Shown here piece by piece: positions 17,655 through 24,596 of a stretch of 64,000 nt of DNA; the first letter of the stretch is position 1; every line of letters starts with the position of its first letter. Position numbers and translations under genes: made by a program. The DNA lies in the NCBI GenBank assembly GCA_963780895.1, contig CAWAEG010000009.1, positions 372,001-436,000 on the forward strand. The letters run 5' to 3'. This DNA is from DASQFI01 sp963780895. Its GTDB lineage: Bacteria; Acidobacteriota; Vicinamibacteria; Vicinamibacterales; SCN-69-37. The notes under the pieces were generated by a model. It searched no databases. It worked only from the letters and a program-made list of their open reading frames with translations, and was not told the origin of the DNA.

Positions 17655-19558
17655 GGGAGTCCGAACCAGTGGTCTTTCTTGATGACCGACAGCCGTTCCT
17701 CGATCTGCTTGAGCCGCCGATCGACGCGCCTGATGCTGATCGCCGTGTCGGTGAAATCGACGATCTTGGAATAGAGCGTCAACGCCTCGCGGTACGCCTC
17801 GCCGGCGCGACTGAGATAGTCCTCTTCCTGCGTCATCCCGCGGAGCGTTGCGGCCGTCCGCGCCCACACGTCGCCGCGCTCGCCGTAGCCGTCCGCGAGC
17901 TGCGCGGTCTCGCGCTCGCCGAGCGCATAGCCGAGCGACTCCGCCCGCTTGAACGCATCGGTGCCGCGGTCGAGGTCCTGCATCGCGATGAACGTGCGCG
18001 CGAGACCGAGGAACGGATCGGGCCAATCCGAACGCTGTTCTGCCGCTTCCCGGAACGCCGCAACCGCGTCGGTGAACGACTGCTGCGCCGCCTCGGCTTC
18101 ACCACGCCGTTTTCGCGCTTCGCCGTTGATCCGGTGGAGATGGCCATCGCAGTACCGCAGCGCCGCCTTCAACCTGTTGTTCGGCGTGACCGCGACCGCA
18201 CGCGCCAGGTTCGCGCGGGCCGACGCCCACTGGGCTTCACGAACGGTCGGCCGGGGCAGGCGGTAGTTCTCGATCACCCGATCGGCCAGGACCGAGGTCT
18301 GGCGGACGAGCGCTCGCTCGAGCTCGCCGACGCCAACACCGCCGAGCCAGCTCTTCCGAACGAGCACATCACGGTGCTCCCACGCCTGGGCGAGCTCCGA
18401 AAGCTCCTGCACCTCCACCGTACCCGCGAGCCGGTTGGCTCTCGCGCTGATGCACCCTTCGTTTCCTGCCGCGATGATGAAATACACGAATCCGGCCGCG
18501 GCAAAACGCCGCAGCCATCGTCGTCGCTTCGGCGAACCACCGCCGGTGGCGACTGGCGGCACGACGGGCGTGGCGCCCTTGCCGCCGCGGTCGTGTGACG
18601 TCCGTTTCGTTTCGGGCTCGACGATCGTGACAGGCGCTCGGGTCGATCGTGTCGGCGCCTCTTCGTCGACGCGCCGGGACCAACCCTCGCGTTCGGCCTC
18701 GGTTTCCTCTCCGGCGGTAAACCGCCGGAGATCTTCGATGATGGCCGAGGCTGTCAGATACCGTCCCGCCATGTCCGGCGCGAGCGCTTTCGCGACGATG
18801 GCGCGAAGGGCGATGGGACAGCCCGGATCGAGCGGCGCTGGCGGCCGCCGGGCCTTGATGCGATCTTCCACACGCCGCGTGTCGGCGCCGCGGAACGGCG
18901 GCACGCCGCTCAGCATCTCGTAGAGCAGCACGCCGATCGACCAGAGGTCCGACGCTTCGTCGATTTCACCGGTCTCGAGCCGTTCTGGGGAGAGGTACGC
19001 GATGCTGCCGAAGTCGTTGCGCGTCACCCGGCGCGTCATCGAAAGCGCCTTCGCGATGCCGAAATCGAGGACCTTGATGTGCCCGTCGGGCGTGATGCGG
19101 ATGTTTTTCGGTTTCAGGTCGCCGTGGAGCAGCGATCGCAGGTTGCGATCGTTCAGCGTCACTTCGAACCGGTGCGCCGCTTCCAGAAAACTCGCGAGCT
19201 CGGACGCGATGCTGACCGCGCGCGCGGCGGGCATCGGTCCGCGGGCGATGGCGTCAGAGAGATTTTCGCCATCGACGTACTCCATCGCGACGTAGAAGTG
19301 ATCGCCGATCGTGCAGTGTTCGTAGACCTTCGGCACGAGCGCGCTCACGGTGGAGAACTGCTCTTGCAGCCTCGCGCCCCATTGCTCGGCTTCGAAGATC
19401 TCCCGGCCCTCGCGGTCGGTCCCGACCGGCACCTGCTTCAGCGCGACGTCGGTGTTGGTTCGCGTGTCGCGGGCGAGAAACACCACGGCCATGCCGCCGC
19501 GCCCGATCTCGCGGTCGATGTCGTAGGGCCCGATCCGGTTGAAGATGCCCGTACTCAT
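17645..19558 (-). CDS. Ser/Thr protein kinase with HGD catalytic loop and extracytoplasmic TPR-like region
   Basis: 637 residues. Kinase domain about 10-280: GRGGMAVVF, Lys41 in VALKQV, 'LLHGDLKPKN' with H145-G146-D147 instead of HRD, and DFG at 165-167. A single transmembrane helix (FAAAGFVYFIIAAGNEGC) is followed by an alpha-helical region with TPR-like repeats ('YCDGHLHRINGEARKRRGEA', 'PFLGLARTFIAMQDLDRGTD'). It likely phosphorylates FHA partners and cell-wall enzymes of the operon. The ATG at 19558 overlaps the stop of the PP2C gene (TGATG). Loss of the RD arginine suggests it does not rely on classical activation-loop phosphorylation. Confidence 0.85.
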   Translation of the reverse strand: MSTGIFNRIGPYDIDREIGRGGMAVVFLARDTRTNTDVALKQVPVGTDREGREIFEAEQWGARLQEQFSTVSALVPKVYEHCTIGDHFYVAMEYVDGENLSDAIARGPMPAARAVSIASELASFLEAAHRFEVTLNDRNLRSLLHGDLKPKNIRITPDGHIKVLDFGIAKALSMTRRVTRNDFGSIAYLSPERLETGEIDEASDLWSIGVLLYEMLSGVPPFRGADTRRVEDRIKARRPPAPLDPGCPIALRAIVAKALAPDMAGRYLTASAIIEDLRRFTAGEETEAEREGWSRRVDEEAPTRSTRAPVTIVEPETKRTSHDRGGKGATPVVPPVATGGGSPKRRRWLRRFAAAGFVYFIIAAGNEGCISARANRLAGTVEVQELSELAQAWEHRDVLVRKSWLGGVGVGELERALVRQTSVLADRVIENYRLPRPTVREAQWASARANLARAVAVTPNNRLKAALRYCDGHLHRINGEARKRRGEAEAAQQSFTDAVAAFREAAEQRSDWPDPFLGLARTFIAMQDLDRGTDAFKRAESLGYALGERETAQLADGYGERGDVWARTAATLRGMTQEEDYLSRAGEAYREALTLYSKIVDFTDTAISIRRVDRRLKQIEERLSVIKKDHWFGLPWR

Positions 19559-21183
19559 CAATCGCGTCCGTTGGTGGCGGTGGGGGACTCCGCCCGGCGG
19601 CTCGCCACGAACCAGTTGTTCTGCTGGATCTGACCGCGGACCGCCTCGTCGGGAGCCGTGAGCGGCGCGGCGCCTTCGAAGATGTTGCCGGAGACCACTG
19701 GATTCGCGCCTCGCTCGACGATGACGGACGAGCCGGCGCGGGAGGCCAGACCGTTGCGGGAAAAGACGTTGTGCGTCACGCGCGGGGCGGCGCCGGATCG
19801 GATCTCCAGCGCCGTGCCCGGGTTGTCGTGAATGTCGCTGCCAATCACCACGGCGTGTCCGCCGCCCAGATCCAGAGCCGTTCGCGCCGCGCCGGAAATC
19901 TCACAGTTGACGATCGAGACCGCCGCGTCCCGCACGACGATTCCCGTCCCCAGCGGCGTCGCGGCGTCTCCGACGATCCGGAATCCGGACAGTTCCGCCG
20001 TCATCGATCCAATGGCCACCACGGCCGCTTCGCTTTCGGAGGCGCCGCCGGGCAGCCGAATCGTCGCCGCGCGCGGGACACGACTGACGACCCGGATCCC
20101 GTTCCGAAGAACGAGACGCTCGCGGTACTCACCGGGCTCGACGATCACGTCCGTCCCAGCCGCGGCTTCCGCAATGGCGGCGGCAATCGATCCGCCAGGC
20201 CGGACGACCACGACGCCATCCGACGGCGTCACCGGTAGCCGAGGTCCTTCGATGGTCACCATCGGCCGGCTGGGTGAGGCGCGCATCATCACGACCATTA
20301 CGGCAAGGGCCATCAGGATGGTGCCTGCAAGCAAGTCTCGGAACGCACGCGGCCGCCCTGGTTCGGGCCCGCGCACCTGCCTGGCGAACTGTTCCCTCTC
20401 CACATATACGCAGCTGACGTTGTCTTTCCCCCCGGCGGCGTTCGCGGCGTCGACGAGCGCCTGGACGACGTGCCGGGCGTCCCCGGCCATCCGGGAGACG
20501 ATCTGACCGATGGCGGCCAGGCTCACCATGTCCGTGAGGCCGTCGCTGCAGATGAGCAGGGCGGCATCCGGCTCGACCGGAATCTCGTAGATGTCGATGA
20601 ACTCCGGATCGTGCGCGTTGTGGGGCTCCGACCCGACATCCCGGTACACCTCGTTCCGCCGCGGATGGCGCATCGCGTCCGCTTCGGAGAGCTCGCCGGC
20701 GTCTTCGCGCTCACCAACCGGCGAGTGGTCCTGCGTGATTTTCTCGATGCCGTCCGAACGCAGCTTGTAGAGCCGCGTGTCGCCGACGTGGCCGATGACC
20801 GCGCGGCCATTCTCGATGACGGCAACGGTGAGCACGCACGCCATGCCGTGCCACTCTGGGCGGGTCGCCGCCAGCCGATGAATCTCGTTGTTGGCGGTGG
20901 TGATTGCCTCGCGAATCCGCTCGGCGACCGAACCGTCGCGCCGCTCGAGCCGCATACGCAGCACCGCGAGCGCCGTGTCGGCCGCCTTTCCGCCGGCGGC
21001 CTGTCCGCCCAGGCCGTCGACCACCATCAGGAGCCCACGCCGCTCGTCCACGTGGAACCGGTCTTCGTTGACACTCCTGACGAGACCCGGGTGGGTGTGC
21101 CCCGCGGCGCGCACGGAACCCGATGCAGCCATGCGGGTCGGCCGGGTGCCCGGATCGGCGAAGTGCGATCGGGAACTACTCAT
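19558..21183 (-). CDS. PP2C-type Ser/Thr phosphatase fused to an extracytoplasmic right-handed beta-helix
   Basis: 541 residues. Residues about 25-265 are a PPM phosphatase: 'VRSVNEDRF' (metal Asp41), 'VVDGLGGQAAGGKAA' (Asp56), 'GHVGDTRLY', 'ICSDGLTD' and 'GGKDNVSCV'. A transmembrane helix (AGTILMALAVMVVMM) leads to a C-terminal region of parallel beta-helix repeats ('PGEYRERLVLRNGIRVVS', 'GFRIVGDAATPLGTGIVVRD', 'CEISGAARTALDLGGG'). It likely reverses the kinase's phosphorylation, while the helix may bind a wall glycan. The ATG at 21183 overlaps the end of the 32-aa gene by eight bases. Confidence 0.85.
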   Translation of the reverse strand: MSSSRSHFADPGTRPTRMAASGSVRAAGHTHPGLVRSVNEDRFHVDERRGLLMVVDGLGGQAAGGKAADTALAVLRMRLERRDGSVAERIREAITTANNEIHRLAATRPEWHGMACVLTVAVIENGRAVIGHVGDTRLYKLRSDGIEKITQDHSPVGEREDAGELSEADAMRHPRRNEVYRDVGSEPHNAHDPEFIDIYEIPVEPDAALLICSDGLTDMVSLAAIGQIVSRMAGDARHVVQALVDAANAAGGKDNVSCVYVEREQFARQVRGPEPGRPRAFRDLLAGTILMALAVMVVMMRASPSRPMVTIEGPRLPVTPSDGVVVVRPGGSIAAAIAEAAAGTDVIVEPGEYRERLVLRNGIRVVSRVPRAATIRLPGGASESEAAVVAIGSMTAELSGFRIVGDAATPLGTGIVVRDAAVSIVNCEISGAARTALDLGGGHAVVIGSDIHDNPGTALEIRSGAAPRVTHNVFSRNGLASRAGSSVIVERGANPVVSGNIFEGAAPLTAPDEAVRGQIQQNNWFVASRRAESPTATNGRD

Positions 21184-21274
21184 TCGATCGAAGCTCCGCC
21201 CAGACGTACAGCGCGACTACGCCGGCCAGGGCGAGAAGAAACCCGAAGCGGACCCAGAGGAGAAGAGTCATCAT
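21176..21274 (-). CDS. 32-residue single-helix membrane protein in the kinase operon
   Basis: The sequence reads MMTLLLWVRFGFLLALAGVV followed by ALYVWAELRSNE and a stop at 21176. It is a single hydrophobic helix with a short charged tail. The ATG at 21274 overlaps the upstream FHA gene's stop (ATGATGA), and its own stop overlaps the PP2C start, so it is embedded by translational coupling on both sides. Such packing argues for a real gene. The function is unknown; a membrane adaptor for the FHA protein, kinase or SEDS enzyme is a reasonable guess. Confidence 0.65.
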   Translation of the reverse strand: MMTLLLWVRFGFLLALAGVVALYVWAELRSNE

Positions 21275-22110
21275 CGAAGCCGCGCGAAATCCATGTACAA
21301 CGTCTCTGCCAGACCGATACGGGCCCGGTCCGGCAAGGCCGTCTCGTCGCCGTTCTCTCGCTTGCCGTGTTCGCCGTTGTCGTAGCCGCGCGGTACGTGC
21401 CGGCCGTCCAGCGTCGTGCCCAGCAGGCTGAGATCAATCAGAAAGAAGCGCCCCGTCCGAGGATCACGGCGGATGCGGGCGTGCTCCCGCGAGACGTCTT
21501 CGGACGACGAGACGCGGATGTCCACCGGGTAGGCGATGCCGCCGCGGCCGATGGTGATCGAGTCCTTCAAGACCTCGTGCGTATGAAGGCCGCCGCGGTC
21601 TTCGTACGACAACCGCGCGAACACCGTTGGGGCGGTCGACGACGAGCCCGTACTCATCGTCTGTTCCCGTGATGTCGTCTGTTGCGGCGCGACCGTCGTC
21701 GTGATCCGGCGCGTCCGCTCGCCGACGCCGAGCTCCGGTTGGGCGGGCAGGACGAGTTCCGAATCGATGAGCACCGTGCCTTCTTCGATTTCGCCGTCGG
21801 GATCGCTCAGGAATTCGATCTCCCACTGCGGTCCCGCGCTTTGGACTGCCGGCCGCTGGCCCGTCAGTCGCCTGACGGATCGTTGCAACACCGACTGCCG
21901 GTTCAGTCGCCGGAGCTCCTCGTCGAGCGCACGGATCGTCTCGGCCTGCAACCGCGGCACGATCCCGTTCAGCCGCGCGTGCTCCCGGGGATGCAGATAG
22001 ACGATGTAGCGGCTTGGCGCCAGCGTCGAATACTTCAGGTGCTCGAGGTTCTGGCGCATGTTGTCGAGCACCGCGTCGATCAGGTCACTCGCGGGGAGCC
22101 TGGACGGCAT
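21271..22110 (-). CDS. FHA-domain protein (first gene of the cell-wall signalling operon)
   Basis: 279 residues. The N-terminal half (LPASDLIDAVLDNMRQNLEH, 'YIVYLHPREHARLNGIVPRL') resembles the FhaA-type N-terminal domain. A Thr/Ser-rich linker ('TTTVAPQQTTSREQTMSTGS') is a plausible kinase target. The C-terminal FHA domain has 'SITIGRGG', 'VSREHARI' and 'LLGTTLDGRHV'. It probably is both a substrate of, and an adaptor for, the downstream kinase. Its start codon faces the winged-helix/FHA regulator across about 80 bases. Confidence 0.8.
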   Translation of the reverse strand: MPSRLPASDLIDAVLDNMRQNLEHLKYSTLAPSRYIVYLHPREHARLNGIVPRLQAETIRALDEELRRLNRQSVLQRSVRRLTGQRPAVQSAGPQWEIEFLSDPDGEIEEGTVLIDSELVLPAQPELGVGERTRRITTTVAPQQTTSREQTMSTGSSSTAPTVFARLSYEDRGGLHTHEVLKDSITIGRGGIAYPVDIRVSSSEDVSREHARIRRDPRTGRFFLIDLSLLGTTLDGRHVPRGYDNGEHGKRENGDETALPDRARIGLAETLYMDFARLR

Positions 22111-22190
22111 GGGAACACTTTCACTCGAATGGCTGGGGTAGAGTCTTAAAGGAATTGCAGGATTTCCGTAAGGCGGGCGGCGCCCGCCGG

Positions 22191-22859
22191 ATGGCCGTTG
22201 TGAAAATCCGCTTTGACGACTTCGCCCTCGATTCCGACCGCCGGCAGCTTCTCGCCGCCGACCGCGAGGTGCATCTCTCCGTCAAGGCGTTCGATCTTCT
22301 GTGCGTCCTGCTCGAACATCGGCCGAACGTCGTGCCCAAAAACGAGCTTCAGGCGCGCCTGTGGCCGGACACCCACGTCGTCGAAGCCAACCTCGCCGTG
22401 CTGATTGGGGAGATCCGTCGCGCCCTCTCGGATCCGGCCGCCGACCCCCGGTTGATCAGGACCGTGCACCGGATCGGGTATGCGTTTGCGGGTGACGTGG
22501 TCGAGGCCGACGACGATCGCCGTGTGCCAGCCGAGGGGGCACGATTCTGGGTTTCGGTCGACGGGCGGACCGTGGTCGTTGCCGAAGGAGAGACGGTCAT
22601 CGGGCGCGATCCAAGGTGCGAAGTCTGGCTCGACTTGGAAGGAGTGTCGCGGCGGCACGCACGGCTGCGCCTGGCTCGGGGCGGCAATCAGGTACTGCTC
22701 GAGGATCTCGCCAGCACGAACGGCACGTTCGTCGGACGCAGCCGGGTAACCGACCCGCGAGTATTAAAGGATGGGGATTCGATCCGCGTCGGTTCGGCAA
22801 CCCTCTCGTTTCGCGCCTGGTCGGACAGTCTTTCCACCAAGACCAAACGTCTGAAATGA
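22191..22859 (+). CDS. Winged-helix DNA-binding protein fused to FHA domain
   Basis: About 222 residues. Residues about 4-100 form an OmpR-type winged helix ('LSVKAFDLLCVLLEHRPNVV', 'NLAVLIGEIRRALSD', 'IRTVHRIGYAF'). Residues about 120-215 form an FHA domain ('VIGRDPRCEVWLD', 'VSRRHARLRL', 'LASTNGTFVG'). No receiver domain is present, so phosphothreonine binding probably replaces response-regulator phosphorylation. Divergence from the FHA/PP2C/kinase operon suggests it controls that promoter. I chose the ATG at 22191; a TTG near 22155, better placed after AAAGGA, is also in frame. The stop lies inside the palindrome at 22854. Confidence 0.8.
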   Translation: MAVVKIRFDDFALDSDRRQLLAADREVHLSVKAFDLLCVLLEHRPNVVPKNELQARLWPDTHVVEANLAVLIGEIRRALSDPAADPRLIRTVHRIGYAFAGDVVEADDDRRVPAEGARFWVSVDGRTVVVAEGETVIGRDPRCEVWLDLEGVSRRHARLRLARGGNQVLLEDLASTNGTFVGRSRVTDPRVLKDGDSIRVGSATLSFRAWSDSLSTKTKRLK

Positions 22860-22908
22860 CCTCCGAGGTCATTTTTTTCCATTCCTGTAAAATGACCTCG
22901 GAGGTCAT
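22854..22908. promoter_or_regulatory. Pair of 17-bp palindromes ATGACCTCSGAGGTCAT
   Basis: The first copy is 22856-22872 (central C) and the second 22892-22908 (central G), so the two are mutually inverted, with centres 36 bp apart. The spacer is T-rich (TTTTTTCCATTCCTGTAAA). The same motif occurs at 24571, 27818/27852 and 61481, always beside a start codon. The GGAGG in the second copy sits where a ribosome site for the FKBP gene would be. Confidence 0.7.
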
Positions 22909-22935
22909 ATCTCGTCACGCCCTCTTCTCGTACTT

Positions 22936-23361
22936 GTGCTCGTCGTCCTCGCCGCCGGTTCCGCGTGCATCGGCACGGCGACACCGACACGAACGCCGCC
23001 GTACAGCCAGACCGACCTGCAAATCGGCGCTGGCGACGAGGCGGTCACCGGGATGGTCGTCTCCGTCAATTACACCGGCTGGCTCCACGAGGATTCGCGG
23101 CCGGATGCGAAAGGTGCGGTGTTCGATTCATCGGTCGGTCGTGATCCGTTTATTTTCCGGCTGGGATCGGGCGGCGTCATCGCCGGGTGGGAGCGGGGAG
23201 TGCCGGGCATGCGGGTCGGCGGAATCCGGCGACTGGTCGTACCGCCGTCGCTCGCGTACGGTGCGCCGCGTACGAACGTGTTGCCACCATATGCCGCGCT
23301 CCTCTTTGAGATCGAACTTCTGTCGGTGTCGACTGAGGCTACGGGCGCACAACACCGGTAA
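22936..23361 (+). CDS. FKBP-type peptidyl-prolyl isomerase, lipoprotein
   Basis: The FKBP core is evident: 'VSVNYTGWLHEDSRPD', 'GAVFDSSVGRDPFIFRLG', 'VIAGWERGVPGMRVGG' and 'VPPSLAYG'. It should catalyse cis-trans isomerisation of Xaa-Pro bonds outside the cytoplasmic membrane. A lipobox LAAGSAC ends the signal. Coding continues upstream of the GTG at 22936 as 'SSRPLLVLVL', which gives a proper signal peptide with an arginine. However, no ATG/GTG/TTG exists between the stop at 22888 and 22936, so the real start is either a rare codon near 22909, placed after GGAGG, or is hidden by an indel. Confidence 0.8.
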   Translation: MLVVLAAGSACIGTATPTRTPPYSQTDLQIGAGDEAVTGMVVSVNYTGWLHEDSRPDAKGAVFDSSVGRDPFIFRLGSGGVIAGWERGVPGMRVGGIRRLVVPPSLAYGAPRTNVLPPYAALLFEIELLSVSTEATGAQHR

Positions 23362-23364
23362 CGT

Positions 23365-24483
23365 TCACCGGCCGAATCGCCCGAGCCGGTACCGCACGCC
23401 CGCGAGGAAGACCCTCATCGTGTCGTCGACGGTGAACTCGCCCCCTCTGCGGTCATCCCCCTTGATACCGACGAACTTGAGCTCGGCGTAAATCGCGAGC
23501 GGCGACGTCGCCCAGATCTCCGCGCCGCCGCCCCAGATCCAGCCAAAGCCGCTCGTTTCGTAGTCGAACGTCTGTGTTCCACCTTGAAGCACGAACGGTT
23601 CGCCATCGACGGTGACCGTGGCCGGATCGGTCGTCTGGATCGTCGTAAACCGCCCGCGGTGATAGTTGAGGCCAGCATGGCCGAACAGCCTCACCCGGCG
23701 AACCGGCACGCCGACGGCGCCGCTGACCGTCAGGAGTTCCGTGGCGAACTCGCTGTTGAACCGAAATCGGGCGCCGCTTCCCGTCGTCGTGCTTTCCAGC
23801 GGCGCCGTGTAGCTCCCAATCGCGCCGATGTACGGCGTCAGCCAGAACGTCACGCCGCCGGTGAAGGTTGGCCTCCACGAGTCTCCGCTGCAGTCCGCGA
23901 CATCGCCGCAGAACAGATTGACGACGTTTTTGACGCGGCCGATGCCGCCTCCCCCGAACACCATCAGTCCGGCGGGCGGTATGAAGCGCTCGACGGTTGA
24001 CCCCTTGACTCCCTCGAGCCACGACTCAGGCGGCGGCCCCTGCCTGATGAGCAGCGTCGGCGCGCTTCCGGTGACGTCGATGTTGAGCGAGGTGATGCGC
24101 CGCACGACGAAAGCGCCGGGGATCTCTCGCCGGATACAGCCCGGGTTGGGAGGCGGCACGTCGGTCGTCCGCTCGACGAGCACCGCTCGCCAGTTCGTCC
24201 CGCACTGATCGACGTAAACCACCACGACCAGCTCTGCGGTCGGGGCCGCGTCAACCGCGTTCAGGACCGCGCGCGCGATGCCATCGGGACCGGCTTTCCC
24301 GGACGCGGTCACCTGTCCCAGCGTGGCCTCGAGCGTGGCATCCGCGGCGAGCACACGCATGACGACCGTCTGGGCGTTCCCGCGGCCCGCGCCGACCGTC
24401 GCGATCATGACAAAAGCCCACAGGGCCAGATACGGCCAGCGCCGGGGGGTCGAGTGCCAGACAGAAGGGGAGTCCGTCATCAT
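23365..24483 (-). CDS. Hypothetical secreted protein with outer-membrane beta-barrel-like C-terminus
   Basis: 372 residues. There is an N-terminal hydrophobic signal (YLALWAFVMIATVGAGRGNA) with processing near AQT. The first half has no family I recognise. The second half alternates amphipathic strands rich in Gly and aromatics ('FTGGVTFWLTPYIGAIGSYT', 'GFGWIWGGGAEIWATSPLAI', 'RVFLAGVRYRLGRF'), as in small OmpA/OmpW-like barrels. The last residues R-F-G-R depart from the usual terminal Phe. It converges on the FKBP gene with a gap of only three bases. Confidence 0.6.
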   Translation of the reverse strand: MMTDSPSVWHSTPRRWPYLALWAFVMIATVGAGRGNAQTVVMRVLAADATLEATLGQVTASGKAGPDGIARAVLNAVDAAPTAELVVVVYVDQCGTNWRAVLVERTTDVPPPNPGCIRREIPGAFVVRRITSLNIDVTGSAPTLLIRQGPPPESWLEGVKGSTVERFIPPAGLMVFGGGGIGRVKNVVNLFCGDVADCSGDSWRPTFTGGVTFWLTPYIGAIGSYTAPLESTTTGSGARFRFNSEFATELLTVSGAVGVPVRRVRLFGHAGLNYHRGRFTTIQTTDPATVTVDGEPFVLQGGTQTFDYETSGFGWIWGGGAEIWATSPLAIYAELKFVGIKGDDRRGGEFTVDDTMRVFLAGVRYRLGRFGR

Positions 24484-24570
24484 CGGGCGGATATTTTCCT
24501 GGGCTGAAGACGTGAGGGCAAATGATTCGCGGGTTTGGACGTCGCCCGTGCGGGAATGGTCGAGTTTACT

Positions 24571-24587
24571 ATGACCTCCGAGGTCAT
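24571..24587. promoter_or_regulatory. 17-bp palindrome ATGACCTCCGAGGTCAT upstream of MBL gene
   Basis: A single copy, centred 18 bases before the ATG at 24597 and preceded by TTTACT, which could be part of a -10 element. The right side continues TTTC, as at 27818. Confidence 0.65.
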
Positions 24588-24596
24588 TTCACGCGC

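Noticed and set aside
22854..22908. Rho-independent terminator for the winged-helix/FHA gene
   Set aside because: The stem followed by T's fits superficially, but the same palindrome occurs directly upstream of starts at 24571 and 61481, where a terminator makes no sense.
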